Notes: generated by a model not told the origin, from the letters alone. A stretch of DNA of 64,000 nucleotides from Carpediemonas membranifera (GCA_019828565.1 JAHDYR010000003.1:558001-622000), one strand, 5' to 3'. Shown: positions 39,065 through 48,149, counted from the first letter of the stretch. Translations and numbers: made by a program.

Positions 39065-39943
39065 ATGGTGTTCATCGTCGGCTCTTATATGTCATCATCT
39101 TCATCAATGACCAGCTGCACACCTGTAGTGCGCAACAAGATGGAGATATATACGATCAAAGCCTCCATCAAGCAAGCTTTCAGACAGAACTACACCGAAG
39201 AACGGAGAGTGGGGGATTACGCCGCAGCAAAAAATCTCGACTCATGCCTGCTGGCCCGGCTCGCGGTTGAATGCTATGCGCAGCGCCGGCAACTCCCCCT
39301 ACATGACGCCGACTTCCACAAAGGACTGATCACTCATCTACGCGGCGGTCAGCCGGGTCAGGCCTACGCGGCCATCGTGCAGTCACTCGACACTCTGCCG
39401 ATGTGGCGGGAGCCTACCACGCAGGATCTGGTCGCGCAGCTCGAAGGTCGTGCGGAGTCGCATGGAGTGAGTCCCAGTCTCCGGAAGTGGTTCATCCGAT
39501 ACGCCAACTCTGTGAAGCTGTGGTTCATTCCTTGCGCGCCATATCGAAAGTTCGCGAGAGAGATAGTACCCCTTCTCAAGAGGTATAACATTGTCGTCGA
39601 TCTTAACATGGTTAACGAGGACCACACCACCGTCGTCTGCCCTCACTGCCACGCCCCCTACAAGCGAGTTCGTCCGCGTGATGACCAGCACGTTCACCCA
39701 CATCGTGTGATGCTCTGCGAAAATCCACAGTGCCGTGGTGCTCAGTGGCGCGCAACAGTTCCTGATGCTCTGAATGTTGATCATCGGGACAAGAGTGCTG
39801 CAGAGAACATCCTGTGGCGTTCTCTTGCCACTGAAGATGAGCACAGTGGCTCTCCATTCAGTCGCACCTCGATCCCGCGCCTTCCAACATCATTCCAGTA
39901 TCATCAATTGGCTAACCGCCAACATTCGTCTACGGACGGATGA
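39065..39943 (+). CDS. Fanzor/TnpB-like C-terminal nuclease fragment (292 aa)
   Basis: From the ATG at 39065. The C-terminal third has the layout of the RuvC-III end of TnpB/Fanzor: NEDHTTVVCPHCHAPYKR, then a second Cys pair (MLCENPQCRGAQW), then VDHRDKSAAENILW, where the RD..AA.NI signature with its Asp is the third RuvC catalytic element. Upstream, APYRKFAREIVPLLKRYNIV resembles the helix before the zinc ribbon. I cannot find the RuvC-I Asp or RuvC-II Glu, and the length (~290) is well below full Fanzor, so this looks truncated or domesticated. Codons end in A/T much more often than in neighbouring genes, suggesting foreign origin. It is bracketed by 25-bp direct repeats. No guide-RNA-like scaffold could be identified by eye. 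Family call is by motif only. Confidence 0.5.
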   Translation: MVFIVGSYMSSSSSMTSCTPVVRNKMEIYTIKASIKQAFRQNYTEERRVGDYAAAKNLDSCLLARLAVECYAQRRQLPLHDADFHKGLITHLRGGQPGQAYAAIVQSLDTLPMWREPTTQDLVAQLEGRAESHGVSPSLRKWFIRYANSVKLWFIPCAPYRKFAREIVPLLKRYNIVVDLNMVNEDHTTVVCPHCHAPYKRVRPRDDQHVHPHRVMLCENPQCRGAQWRATVPDALNVDHRDKSAAENILWRSLATEDEHSGSPFSRTSIPRLPTSFQYHQLANRQHSSTDG

Positions 39944-39997
39944 TGTTGTGCAGTTTGGCACTTTGATCGTTCCTTTCAGGCCCTGTCTGGAGGTTCG

Positions 39998-40022
39998 AAC
40001 AATGTGTTTATACTGCGCAACA
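39998..40022 (+). repeat. 25-bp direct repeat, right copy
   Basis: Identical to 38860-38884. It ends 12 bases before the Asteroid-like ATG and abuts the 20-bp segment also copied at 38749-38768, so this is probably the original sequence of the locus. Confidence 0.93.
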
Positions 40023-40041
40023 GAAAGTTGTGCTATGGGAG
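40022..40041 (+). repeat. Source of 20-bp snippet at Asteroid-like start
   Basis: Identical to 38749-38768. Contains the ATG at 40035. Confidence 0.9.
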
Positions 40042-42098
40042 TGAACGGCCTCTTGAGCTATGTATCAGGGAGGGACAACAACAAAAAGATGAGGGAATAC
40101 AAGGCTAAGGATGTCCTGCCCTTTCTCACCGTTTTCCAGCCCGGCAAGTCGGTAGTCTTCGACGGGAACTCGATTCTCCACTTCCTGTACCGCAAGATCA
40201 ACTATGGACATCTCGGAGGTGATCTATCTGGCTTTCGGCGCCTCACTGGCCAGTTCTTCAAGCTTTTTCTTGATCTTGGATGCCAAGTGACCATCTTCTT
40301 CGACGGCTGCGACTACGGCCACGAGATCAAGGCCGCAACCGCCCATGACCGGGCCAACTCCCGCCTCAACCGCGTCTCGACGCTGTTCGCCAGCCTCCCG
40401 ACGACGATGACGGACCCGATGAACCCCAACATCCCCGTCCTGCACCCCCTGACCCGGGCGGCGTTCATGCAGGTGCTGTACATCCTGAGGGACACGTACA
40501 GGGCAGACAGGCTGCGGATCATGGTGTGTGACACGGAGGCAGACTCCTTTGTGATGAAGTATGCCATCGCCCGGGGGTTCGGGCCCGTGGACCCCCAGAG
40601 AAAGGACCGCTTCAACGACGCGGTGGTCGTGACGAACGACAGCGACGCCCTGCTGTACACACGTGTGCCGATGGTCGTGGTCTGCTCGGCCATGCACATC
40701 GGGTCGGCCTCGGACTTCGAACAGGGCAACTTCGACATTGCGGGGGGGAGCGTGACTGTGCTCAGACCAGAGCAGATCGCCCGCACTCTCGGCCTGCCCG
40801 ACCGCATGCTGCAGGTCCTGGCTGTTCTTGTGGGGAACGACTACATCAGCACCGACCTCAAGGACATGAGAGCCTTCCACAAGAGGATAACTACGCAGGC
40901 AGACCTCGACAACCGGACCTCCATGGTGGAGATCGTCAGACGGTCGTGTCTCGCGATGGGCGGTACGCTCAACGGGTCGATGCCACCAGGGCTACGGGAC
41001 TCCAACCCCGAGACCAGAAAGCAGGCCTGCCTCGTCGCCCTCGCCAAGATCCTGAGGGCCGCCAACGCCAAGGACGCGCCGGACGTGCCCAAGATCAGGG
41101 ACATCGACGGGCTCGCCCACAAGATGCTGCTCGCGCTCAAGGGGTACAACCTGCCGGACATCCCGGCCGAGGCGTCCCACGAGTGGTTTATCGGTAACCA
41201 CTTCCGGACACCGCTCATGGACGTCCTGGGTGATGAGGCGACTGTTGGCCGAGTCATTCTGGCGTACCGCGTGGGGTATTTCCCCGCCCTCGTCCTGGAT
41301 ACGCTCCTGGGCGTGACGGTCGGTCCCTACATCCCGATCCACGACCCGGCCGGGCCCGCTGCTGACAGTGCCAGAGTCCAGCTGCTGGTTACGATGGCCT
41401 CGTACCTGCGGGGTGAGGGCAAAACGCTGGAGATTATGCGAGTGACCCATGACGCGGCCGAGGAGACCGAGACTGACACGGAGGAGGGTGGAAAGGCCCG
41501 CATCGTGGCGGAACACTTTACTACGGCAGCAACCCACCCCTTCCTGGGCAGACAGGACGGCGCTGTTGTTGTTGAGCAAAGGCCGGTGCCGGTGTGGACT
41601 GCCGACATGCTCTCGTTCTCAGCAGACACCTCCCTGGAGCATTTTAAGGCCATGGTGTCCGCGGGTGCAGACCTGGATGACGAGGCGTCGCTGCTGTTCG
41701 CGGTCTCTCTCCGCTACTGGACCCTCGTGAGTGAGGCCCCAGAGATGGGCATCCCTAGTGAACACAAGGCGACCGCGGCGGTTGTCGAGGCGCTCCTCTA
41801 CCTGCACCTGTTGCCCCAGGACGGTGTCGACACCGCCCTGCTCGGCCAGGCCATGTCCGCTGAGTCGGAGACGTCGGTACAGGCCGTGATCGCGCAGCTC
41901 GCCGCGTTCAACGGCATCTGCAGCATCGTATCCGATCTTTACTGCGCTGTGGGCTGTCCCCTCGGCTGGCTGCCGATGCAGGTGCCGGACACCACCGCTG
42001 TGATCGCCCTGGCCGTCGGTGGGGCTGATTCCCTCGGGACCATGCAGGCCGGGGCCGACGAGGAGGCCGCGGTGCTGCGGAACTTCGTCATGGGATGA
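40035..42098 (+). CDS. Asteroid/ASTE1-like XPG-family nuclease (687 aa)
   Basis: The protein starts MGVNGLLSYV, the XPG/Asteroid N-terminal signature in which the alpha-amino group and first residues enter the active site. VVFDGNSILHFLYRK supplies the first catalytic Asp; TIFFDGCDYGHEIKA follows; DTEADSFVMKYA and VVTNDSDALLYT provide the further acidic residues typical of Asteroid proteins; VLVGNDYIS is the equivalent of the GxDY helix-turn motif. The remaining ~400 residues are helical and family-typical. Human ASTE1 is a structure-specific nuclease implicated with shieldin at DNA breaks. The frame is open for 87 codons upstream (from 39774), overlapping the Fanzor-like gene in another frame, but the MGVNGL start decides the call. 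Confidence 0.88.
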   Translation: MGVNGLLSYVSGRDNNKKMREYKAKDVLPFLTVFQPGKSVVFDGNSILHFLYRKINYGHLGGDLSGFRRLTGQFFKLFLDLGCQVTIFFDGCDYGHEIKAATAHDRANSRLNRVSTLFASLPTTMTDPMNPNIPVLHPLTRAAFMQVLYILRDTYRADRLRIMVCDTEADSFVMKYAIARGFGPVDPQRKDRFNDAVVVTNDSDALLYTRVPMVVVCSAMHIGSASDFEQGNFDIAGGSVTVLRPEQIARTLGLPDRMLQVLAVLVGNDYISTDLKDMRAFHKRITTQADLDNRTSMVEIVRRSCLAMGGTLNGSMPPGLRDSNPETRKQACLVALAKILRAANAKDAPDVPKIRDIDGLAHKMLLALKGYNLPDIPAEASHEWFIGNHFRTPLMDVLGDEATVGRVILAYRVGYFPALVLDTLLGVTVGPYIPIHDPAGPAADSARVQLLVTMASYLRGEGKTLEIMRVTHDAAEETETDTEEGGKARIVAEHFTTAATHPFLGRQDGAVVVEQRPVPVWTADMLSFSADTSLEHFKAMVSAGADLDDEASLLFAVSLRYWTLVSEAPEMGIPSEHKATAAVVEALLYLHLLPQDGVDTALLGQAMSAESETSVQAVIAQLAAFNGICSIVSDLYCAVGCPLGWLPMQVPDTTAVIALAVGGADSLGTMQAGADEEAAVLRNFVMG

Positions 42099-42185
42099 GC
42101 GAAGGCCGTGTGGCTCGTATAAGCGGTAAATGTCGGTTAAAGTCGTAAATTAGAGGAACATGGGGGTGTACTGCTGCCAGTTGAT

Positions 42186-42337
42186 CGGCGGGTAGACAGG
42201 TTGCCCAGTTTGGGGGGCTGGCGGCCACCCTGCGATTCCCCGTGGACCTTGAAGAGGAGGAGGTCGAGGCGGAGGACGACGCCCCAGCCGACGGGGCCGA
42301 GTCGGACTGGGCCACGGGCGACGAGCTGCCGTACTGA
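42186..42337 (+). pseudogene. Pelota 3'-end fragment
   Basis: The last 49 codons of Pelota with stop, lacking everything upstream. It has no start codon of its own in frame and is a by-product of the 819-bp duplication. Three silent or near-silent changes versus the intact gene are visible (for example GACCTT GAA for GACCTC GAG). Confidence 0.93.
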
Positions 42338-42463
42338 CGGCCTGGTGTAAATTATGCGGCATTGGCGGCGATTGCTGTGGAGTCAGCTGGCTCTGGTAAC
42401 AGTTCCGTGACCACCGGACTCAAGCTGACATGGCCTTATCCTGCGAAATAGCACTTCGTCCTT

Positions 42464-42997
42464 ATGCATGGCTGGGGGCCGTACCGACCCTTTGGCTCCG
42501 TCTCGCGACCGCATTCGTCTCCAAGAGATGCGATCAGTCCTCAAATCTCATCGAGCAGCCACTCCACACCCGCTACGTCTCTCCCGCGCACAAGCAGCGG
42601 CCGCATCCTCTGGAGCGTGGATACGAAGGGCACAAACGGGCTGCTAGACTTGGATGATCGTGTTGAGCAGCGCTTGCCAGCGTCCTCCTTCAGCACGTCG
42701 TCGAACGCATCGCGCTCAGTCACTCGCTCAAGCCCGCCGCGTGAGGTGGCGTACAGCGAACCGAGGCCCGTCCTCTCGCCGCAGCAGACGCCGCGGATAC
42801 TCCGCCAGCGTACTCCTTCACCGCAGACTCGCTCGGCCGCCAGCCAGACAGCCGCGCTCGACCTCAGCAGCACCGCCACTCAGACGAGCCGCGCGGCGAC
42901 AGACTCGGCAGAGGTTGCCACGCTGAAGGAAGAGGACATCGCCATGGCCGCACGAGAGGCGGCCCTGATCCGCCGAGCCCGCGATCTCTGCGCGTGA
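42464..42997 (+). CDS. Unknown Ser/Arg/Pro-rich protein, copy 2 (177 aa)
   Basis: The full 177-aa frame is retained, and the translated protein is identical to the copy at 9132-9665; the one base change I noticed (T to C near 42562) lies in a Ser codon and is silent. As copied, the region upstream includes the Pelota tail but not a known promoter, so expression is uncertain. Same unknown C-terminal helix and disordered body. Confidence 0.5.
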   Translation: MHGWGPYRPFGSVSRPHSSPRDAISPQISSSSHSTPATSLPRTSSGRILWSVDTKGTNGLLDLDDRVEQRLPASSFSTSSNASRSVTRSSPPREVAYSEPRPVLSPQQTPRILRQRTPSPQTRSAASQTAALDLSSTATQTSRAATDSAEVATLKEEDIAMAAREAALIRRARDLCA

Positions 42998-43148
42998 GGG
43001 AGACGGCTGTAATTGCTGCACATATCATATATTAGATTGGCTTGCTATACGGTTTTCTGGGCAGATTCCATGCGTGCTTGACCTTGATCCTGTCGAGTCG
43101 AGTGAGTCGGATCGCATTTTAACCGACGACATCCGTCCGACGAGAAAA

Positions 43149-43358
43149 ATGAGCGCGCAACAAGCTGGAAACCTTCTTAAGCAACAGCTCACACAAAATG
43201 AACGCCTAAAGCTTCAATGCGAAGCGTCAAAGCGTATTATGAAAGTGAGCGAGGCCGCTGAGGTATTCATCACGTATATAACCGGCAAGGAGGATCCTCT
43301 TCTCACACCCGGCGATTCTTCGAACCCATATGGGCCAAAGGGTGGTTGTTTCTGCTGA
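43149..43358 (+). CDS. Heterotrimeric G-protein gamma subunit-like (69 aa)
   Basis: The ATG at 43149 (MSAQQAGNLLKQQLTQNER) gives a 69-residue protein, the usual Ggamma length. An N-terminal coiled-coil helix is followed by IMKVSEAAEVFITYI and then KEDPLLTPGDSSNPYGPKGG, where VS-A, DPLLTP and NP match the conserved Ggamma positions that wrap the Gbeta propeller. The C-terminus is GGCFC: not a canonical CaaX box but a CXC end, of the sort geranylgeranylated on Rab proteins, so prenylation is still plausible. It would anchor a Gbeta-gamma dimer at a membrane. It follows the second copy of the 177-aa gene by 150 bases. An in-frame GTG upstream at 43074 is not needed. Confidence 0.82.
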   Translation: MSAQQAGNLLKQQLTQNERLKLQCEASKRIMKVSEAAEVFITYITGKEDPLLTPGDSSNPYGPKGGCFC

Positions 43359-43786
43359 TGATCAACAGAAGACGCCCAAGTCTGTGAGTGAGGTGGTTGA
43401 TCAGTGGTTTCCCTGGGTGACGTTTCTGCTGGCGATAGCATGTATACCTCCCATATGAACATAAATTGCATCGACGATCATGCGGTTACTGAGCGCATAG
43501 CTAACTCTCCTGAGGTCAGTGATGACGCCGGGTCGCATGCGCCGGGTAAGACGTATAACGTACAGCAACGGCCGGCTCCTCCGACTGTGCCTCGCTTCTC
43601 CCGGTTTCATGTCATCAACCACCACGCTCGAGCTCCCTTGCACGTGCGTACCGTTTGACCGCTGTGGCACCAGCGGGTACAACAACAGCCCCGCAACGTC
43701 GTTGCCTCGCCGCATTCAAGGCAGGCATCTCAGCGAGGCCTGTTGAGTTTGACGAGTTCATTTTCGGGATCCGGCGTTCCGGAACA
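43359..43786. other. Intergenic region, possible 5' exon of Cys-rich gene
   Basis: About 430 bases. Open frame 43431-43658 (from an ATG at MYTSHMNINC) has modest codon bias and stops just before the Cys-rich gene frame, so it might be an upstream exon. A GTGCGT...CACCAG intron (43642-43671) would not join it in the right frame, so I leave it unassigned. Confidence 0.35.
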
Positions 43787-44341
43787 ATGTCAGCTCGCCC
43801 TGGGGCCTTGTACCACGATCCGGCGTGCAAGAGCGCAGAATTCCGTATTGGAGGCAGCTGCCGCCTTCGATGCACCAAATGTCACAAGCAGTTTGTTTGC
43901 GCGCTGGATCGGCCGTGCAGCTGCGCCTCCCTCAAGAGCAAGACCATCCTCGACGTGCAAATCATACTCCTGTCCAGCAAGCAGGCGCGGGAGATATTCT
44001 GTGACTCTTGCTTCAGCCCAAGCCGACAAGGATACCTTTCCTGTCGGGAATGCTGCACCATGCGGCAGTGTCGGCAGCGTACGCCGCGCCGTCTGCCCGC
44101 CATCACACCACAGACACACACTGGGTCGTTTGGCTTCCACAAAGGGTCACGGACGCCTGCCCTGGTGGACATGCCGACCGAGGCCCCGACTCCCGTTGCT
44201 GTGGCCCCCCGCACTCTGACCCGTGACACCGAGGGTGACCCCATCTCTGATGAAAGTGTTTCTAGCGGTGGGAAGGATGAGCGTGGGTGTGTTCCTAAAG
44301 CCCTGCTTGCCAGCCTGACGCCAAAAATCTTGCCGGGGTGA
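43787..44341 (+). CDS. Unknown Cys-rich protein (~184 aa)
   Basis: From the ATG at 43787 (MSARPGALYHDPACKSAEFR). Residues ~25-110 hold Cys-x2-Cys, CSC, CDSC, and CREC motifs (RLRCTKCHKQFVCALDRPC ... FCDSCFSPSRQGYLSCREC), which suggests zinc binding. The rest is Pro/Thr-rich and ends in a Ser/Gly/Asp stretch. The open frame extends upstream to 43655 without an ATG, so the 5' end may be elsewhere. Third-base GC supports this frame over the overlapping Ser/Arg-rich frame. Given the mosaic nature of the region just upstream, a link with mobile elements is possible but unproven. No family recognised. Confidence 0.4.
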   Translation: MSARPGALYHDPACKSAEFRIGGSCRLRCTKCHKQFVCALDRPCSCASLKSKTILDVQIILLSSKQAREIFCDSCFSPSRQGYLSCRECCTMRQCRQRTPRRLPAITPQTHTGSFGFHKGSRTPALVDMPTEAPTPVAVAPRTLTRDTEGDPISDESVSSGGKDERGCVPKALLASLTPKILPG

Positions 44342-44949
44342 TTTGTAGTTTGTAGTTCGACCAGTTATTGAGAGCAACATGACTAAAACGCGCACATAAA
44401 CGGTCAGCCTGTGATATGTCCTTGATGAACAGGTGGTTTGATGCGTCAGTGCCTGTGCGGCGGTGGTAGCCCGATCGTAGGATCCGATGAGATCGGGCAG
44501 TGTCAGACGCAGTCTTCGGCATTTGGCAGGGCGATCGAAGAGTTCAAATGTGGCCACCGGTCACATCTCCATGCGCCCAATTTAGACACGAGGCTGACCC
44601 GGCACCCGAGATACTGGCGGACGTCATGCTATCATCTGCGATGGGTCTGACCATCTTAATAAATCCTCCTCTTTTTGCCACACTCCAATTCGATCGTCGT
44701 CAAGACCACTCACGCGACCATAACTGGGGGTGCTTTACGGTATCACGGCCAACTGGGTCGACTCGAACCCTTTCGTCAAAGCATGTCAAGGTCGAGGGCT
44801 TGTTGTGCTGCATTTTTTCATCCCGACGGCGAACCCATGCGGGCCTACCCTTCAGAACCTGGCCGGCGGAAAGTGTCAACTGAGCTGATGCCAACAAACA
44901 CTCTCTGCTACTACGCGCTTACAATCCAAGAGGGCCTCATGAACTGAGT
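44342..44949. other. Gene-free stretch before eIF4G 3' end
   Basis: About 600 bases with overlapping weak open frames on the plus strand and no believable gene. A perfect 8-bp inverted repeat (GCCCGATC ... GATCGGGC, 14-base loop) lies at 44469-44498. A TTCGAGTC-like stretch near 44765 (minus) was checked as a tRNA T-arm and does not form the stem. Confidence 0.5.
44469..44498. other. Perfect 8-bp stem hairpin
   Basis: GCCCGATC and its exact complement separated by 14 bases, in intergenic DNA downstream of the Cys-rich gene. It could be a structured RNA end or a protein-binding palindrome; no U-run follows. Confidence 0.4.
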
Positions 44950-47900
44950 TTACTGTTTCTCAACCATCTCCATGACGGCCTTGCCCTGGGCCTTGAAGCG
45001 GGGCAGGGGCCGGCTCATCATGCCGGTCGCCCACTCCTTCACAGCCTGCACATCGCCGCCGACGGCAATGTACTCCGCGAACGTGTCCTCGATGGCCGTG
45101 TCGGGGGTCTGGAACTCCTGGTGGACCCTCGCCACCTCGGCTGCAGTCAGGTCGACCTCGCCGCACAGTGCCTTGAGCTTCTTGAGGGCCTCCGCGGGGG
45201 TGGGGTTGGGGGCCATCTTGCGGCGCTTGATGGTGAAGAGGGCAGCCATCGCAGTCTGGCTCCGGGCAGGGTTCGCGGTGGGCAGGTCGCCGAGGTTCTT
45301 GTCGCCACGGGCGATGGCTGAGGCAAGACGAGAGGCCGAGATCTGGGCGAAGAGGCCGGGCGCCTTGGCGTCAATCGTTTCGGCGAGCTGGGCCTCGTTG
45401 ACGTGGGTGAACTCGCGGAGGTTGACGGCAGTGAGCCAGTTGGCGGTGTCCTCGAGGTTGACCTCGTCTTCGTCCTCCTCGTCGACCACCGTCTTGGCAA
45501 GGACGCCGGCGATGAAGGCAAGTGCGTTGGGCGTGTTCGCGCGGATCAGCTCGATGAAGATGGTTGCCTTGAGCTTGAGTGTGCGGTATGCGAACTCGGC
45601 CAGGGCCTGGGCGATCTCCTGGTTCTTCACGGACCCGGCCTCGACCAGCTTAGCCAGGGCCTTGGCGACGTGCTCACACAGATCGTCGTCCCCAGCCTCG
45701 ACGTGCTTGAGGCTGATCATCTCCCGGACGTACCGGAAGAACACGGTGAGCTTACCCTCCTTGGTCCGCCCCACCTGGTCCAGCACGGCCCGCACCATGC
45801 GGTTGTGGGCGTGCACCATGGCCGCGTCGAAGTCCTCGAGCTCGGCCTCGTCGACGGTATGCTCGACGTAGCCCATGATGTCGTCGAGCGAGGTGCTCTC
45901 GTTGAGCCAACCAACAGCGCCATCGTCAATCGTCGCGTTGAGGTCCGCGTAGAGATCTTCCTGGGAGTCCATCAGGGCCCCGAACAGACTCGCCTTGGGA
46001 CCCAGGCCGCGGCGTGCGTTGACAGATGACTGGGTTGCGGGGGTGGTCCGGTTCGAGCCCTTGGAGTGGGACCGCGACGGGGTCCACATGCCAGTGTCGG
46101 CGGTCGCCGTGCGTGTGCTGGCCCTGCTGAGGGAGGACCGGGCCGAGGCCCTGGACCGGGACCTGGCCTGGGACAGCCGGTCCCTCTGGATCGACTCCCG
46201 CTCCTGCTTCGCCTCCTGCTTCGAGAGGGCCTTGGTTGCCTGGAGGGCGGCCCAGTTGCCGTCTCTGATGGTGAAGAGATCCTGGATGAGGTAGCGGGCT
46301 CTCACGGGGCGGTGGGCCTCCTTCTCCCACTCCTTGCACGTGTCGACGAGGGTCTGCATGTCGACCCACATGTCCTGCCACTTCTTCTCCCTCTCGGCGT
46401 TGTTACGGACGACCGCAGAGTACTTGGCGACCTTCTCGGCCACCTGACGCGCGTTACACTCCTTGCCGTGGAAGAAACGCTCAGAGACGACCTTGAGCTG
46501 CCTCTTGAGCTCATCCGACGCCCCCTCGCTGCGGCGCTTGCCCTTGCTGTCCTGGTTCTTGAGGGCCTCCTCGTCGGCCTTCCGGGTGAGGGCGTTCAGC
46601 TTCTCCCCCTCCTTCTTGAGCTGGGTCAGCGTGTGCGAGTCACGCTCATCGGCGATCCGCATCTGGTCGAGCGTGGGCCCGACAGCCTTGATGAGGTCGA
46701 CCAGGCACTCGATCTTGGGCGTGTCGAGCTGCTCCACGACGAAATCATCCGCCTTAAAGTGCGCCATGAGGCTCGAGAAGCAGGACTGGAAGAGGACCTG
46801 TTTGCTGATGATCTCAGCCTTGGACTGGACGAAGAGCTCGCCGATGAAGAGCACGTTGTTGCGGACATGATCGGCCCGCTTGGCGTGGAAGTCCGCGCGC
46901 TCCTCGTCGGTCTCGCAGGCGGCGAGCCTCTGCTCCTCCTCCTCGGTCAGCTCGGACATCTGCTGGAACTCCTTCTGGACGAGCTCGACGATGGCCCTCT
47001 TGGTCCAGCGCTTGACCCGTGCCGGGCTGATCGGGACCACGGGTCTCTTGCTGCCGACGAGGTCCGCGGCGCTCTTAGGGGCGCCCTCGGCCGAGCCCTC
47101 GGGGGCGTGATGGCGTGGGCGAAGACGTCCTTGTGGTAGAGCATCACGATCGTCTCGGCGTACAGCGGGGCGAAGGGCGGCTGGCGGCAGGCCATCTCGA
47201 AGATGTCCTCGATGATCTGCTTGTAGTACACCTCCTTGCCGTAGTGGGTCTCCTTGTTGCCCGCCTTGTCAGTTTCCTCGGTCACCTCGCCGTCAGGGAT
47301 GCGCTCGAACTTGTCGACGCCGCCCTCCTTGCCGGTGATGCGGGCGATGAGCTCCTGCTGGATCTTCTCCTTGTTGTCCTTCACCATCTTGTTCATGATG
47401 ACCTTGCAATCGACTGTGAGCTTCTTGCCGGGCTCGCCGTTGTCGGGCTTGTCGCCGAACACGCTCTTGTATGGGACGACCTTGGCTGGTGTCCGGGGTG
47501 CCTTCTTCGAGTGATCCCGCTCCCTGCGCTCCTTCCTACCCTTGCCCTTGGGACCCTTAGCGCCTCCCTTGCCCTTGGGGGCACGTATCAGGCCCCTGAT
47601 GAACTTGGCGAGATTCTCGGGAAGAGGGTTCTCATCAGAGGCGCGGGGCATCGACTCACCGATCTCGAGCAGCTTCTCGATGCTGATGGTGATCTTGGCG
47701 CCGTCGGCCTTGACCTCCTCCGGTGGCACCTCCCGCTTGATCTTGGGAGTGTAGACCTTGGGGGCCTCCTGCACGGGTTCGGGCTTGGCAGGCTCGTCCT
47801 TGACGGTTTCTTCCTTGACGGGTTCTTCCTCCTTGGGCTTGTGTTCGTCAACAATCTCCTTGACGGGTTCAGGCTTGGGTTCCACGACAGGATCGGGCAA

Positions 47901-48149
47901 CGTCTCGACCGTGGGCTCAACAGGGGCCGGCTGGGGCTTGTACTCCTTCTTGATAGCAGTGAAAAGCACCTTTCCCGTGGATGCGGGCGGCGGTGCGGTC
48001 GTCACGGTGCCCTGGGGAGTAGCTGGAGGCTTAGCAGCTGAGTTTTGGACCAGAACCGGACCCTTTGTGGCTGAAACCGTGAAAAGGGTCTTGCCAGGCT
48101 GAAATGGCGCAGAGTTCTGCGATGTATTGTTCCAAGGGCCCTCAGACAT
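44950..48149 (-). CDS. eIF4G-like translation initiation scaffold (one frameshift)
   Basis: Two minus-strand frames together make one protein. The 5' frame (ATG 48149, MSEGPWNNTSQNSAPF) has a Pro/Lys/Glu-rich leader, an ITISIEKLLEIGESMP segment that may be the eIF4E-binding area, a Lys/Arg-rich stretch, and the start of the MIF4G domain (YKQIIEDIFEMACRQPPFAP, LYAETIVMLYHKDVFAHAI). The 3' frame resumes with KRWTKRAIVELVQKEFQQM, RNNVLFIGELFVQSKAEIIS and ARYLIQDLFTIRDGNW, classic MIF4G, then an Arg/Ser linker and an MA3-like region. The break is at five C (plus strand GGGGG 47101-47105): one more base would rejoin TPPEGSAEGAP. No GTNNGT intron fits, so this is a sequencing error, a true mutation or ribosomal frameshift. 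Total ~1065 codons. Role: binds eIF4A and mRNA cap complex. Confidence 0.82.

Larger units (their letters stand above)
42186..43004 (+). repeat. 819-bp direct repeat, copy 2
   Basis: Second copy of 8854-9672, inserted 88 bases after the Asteroid-like stop codon. Same length, same orientation, very few substitutions. No target-site duplication is obvious at its edges. Confidence 0.95.

Noticed and set aside
39774-40034. 87-codon N-terminal extension of the Asteroid-like protein
   Set aside because: It overlaps the Fanzor-like coding sequence, lacks codon bias and would bury the MGVNGL start, which must be N-terminal in this nuclease family.
43642-43671. Possible 30-nt intron (GTGCGT...CACCAG) upstream of the Cys-rich gene
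   Set aside because: Donor is GTGCGT, which fits GTNNGT, but splicing joins into the Ser/Arg-rich frame, not the Cys-rich coding frame.
44740-44790. Possible tRNA T-arm (TTCGAGTC) on the minus strand
   Set aside because: The flanking bases do not form a 5-bp T-stem, and no D-arm, anticodon arm or acceptor stem could be fitted.
46066-47139. 357-codon plus-strand open frame opposite eIF4G
   Set aside because: Leu/Asp/Gly-rich shadow; the minus strand has MIF4G motifs.
47101-47140. Short intron as an explanation for the eIF4G frame change
   Set aside because: The only GT...AG option (GTCTTC...CCGAG) lacks the GTNNGT donor and branch motif shared by every other intron, and would remove conserved MIF4G residues.
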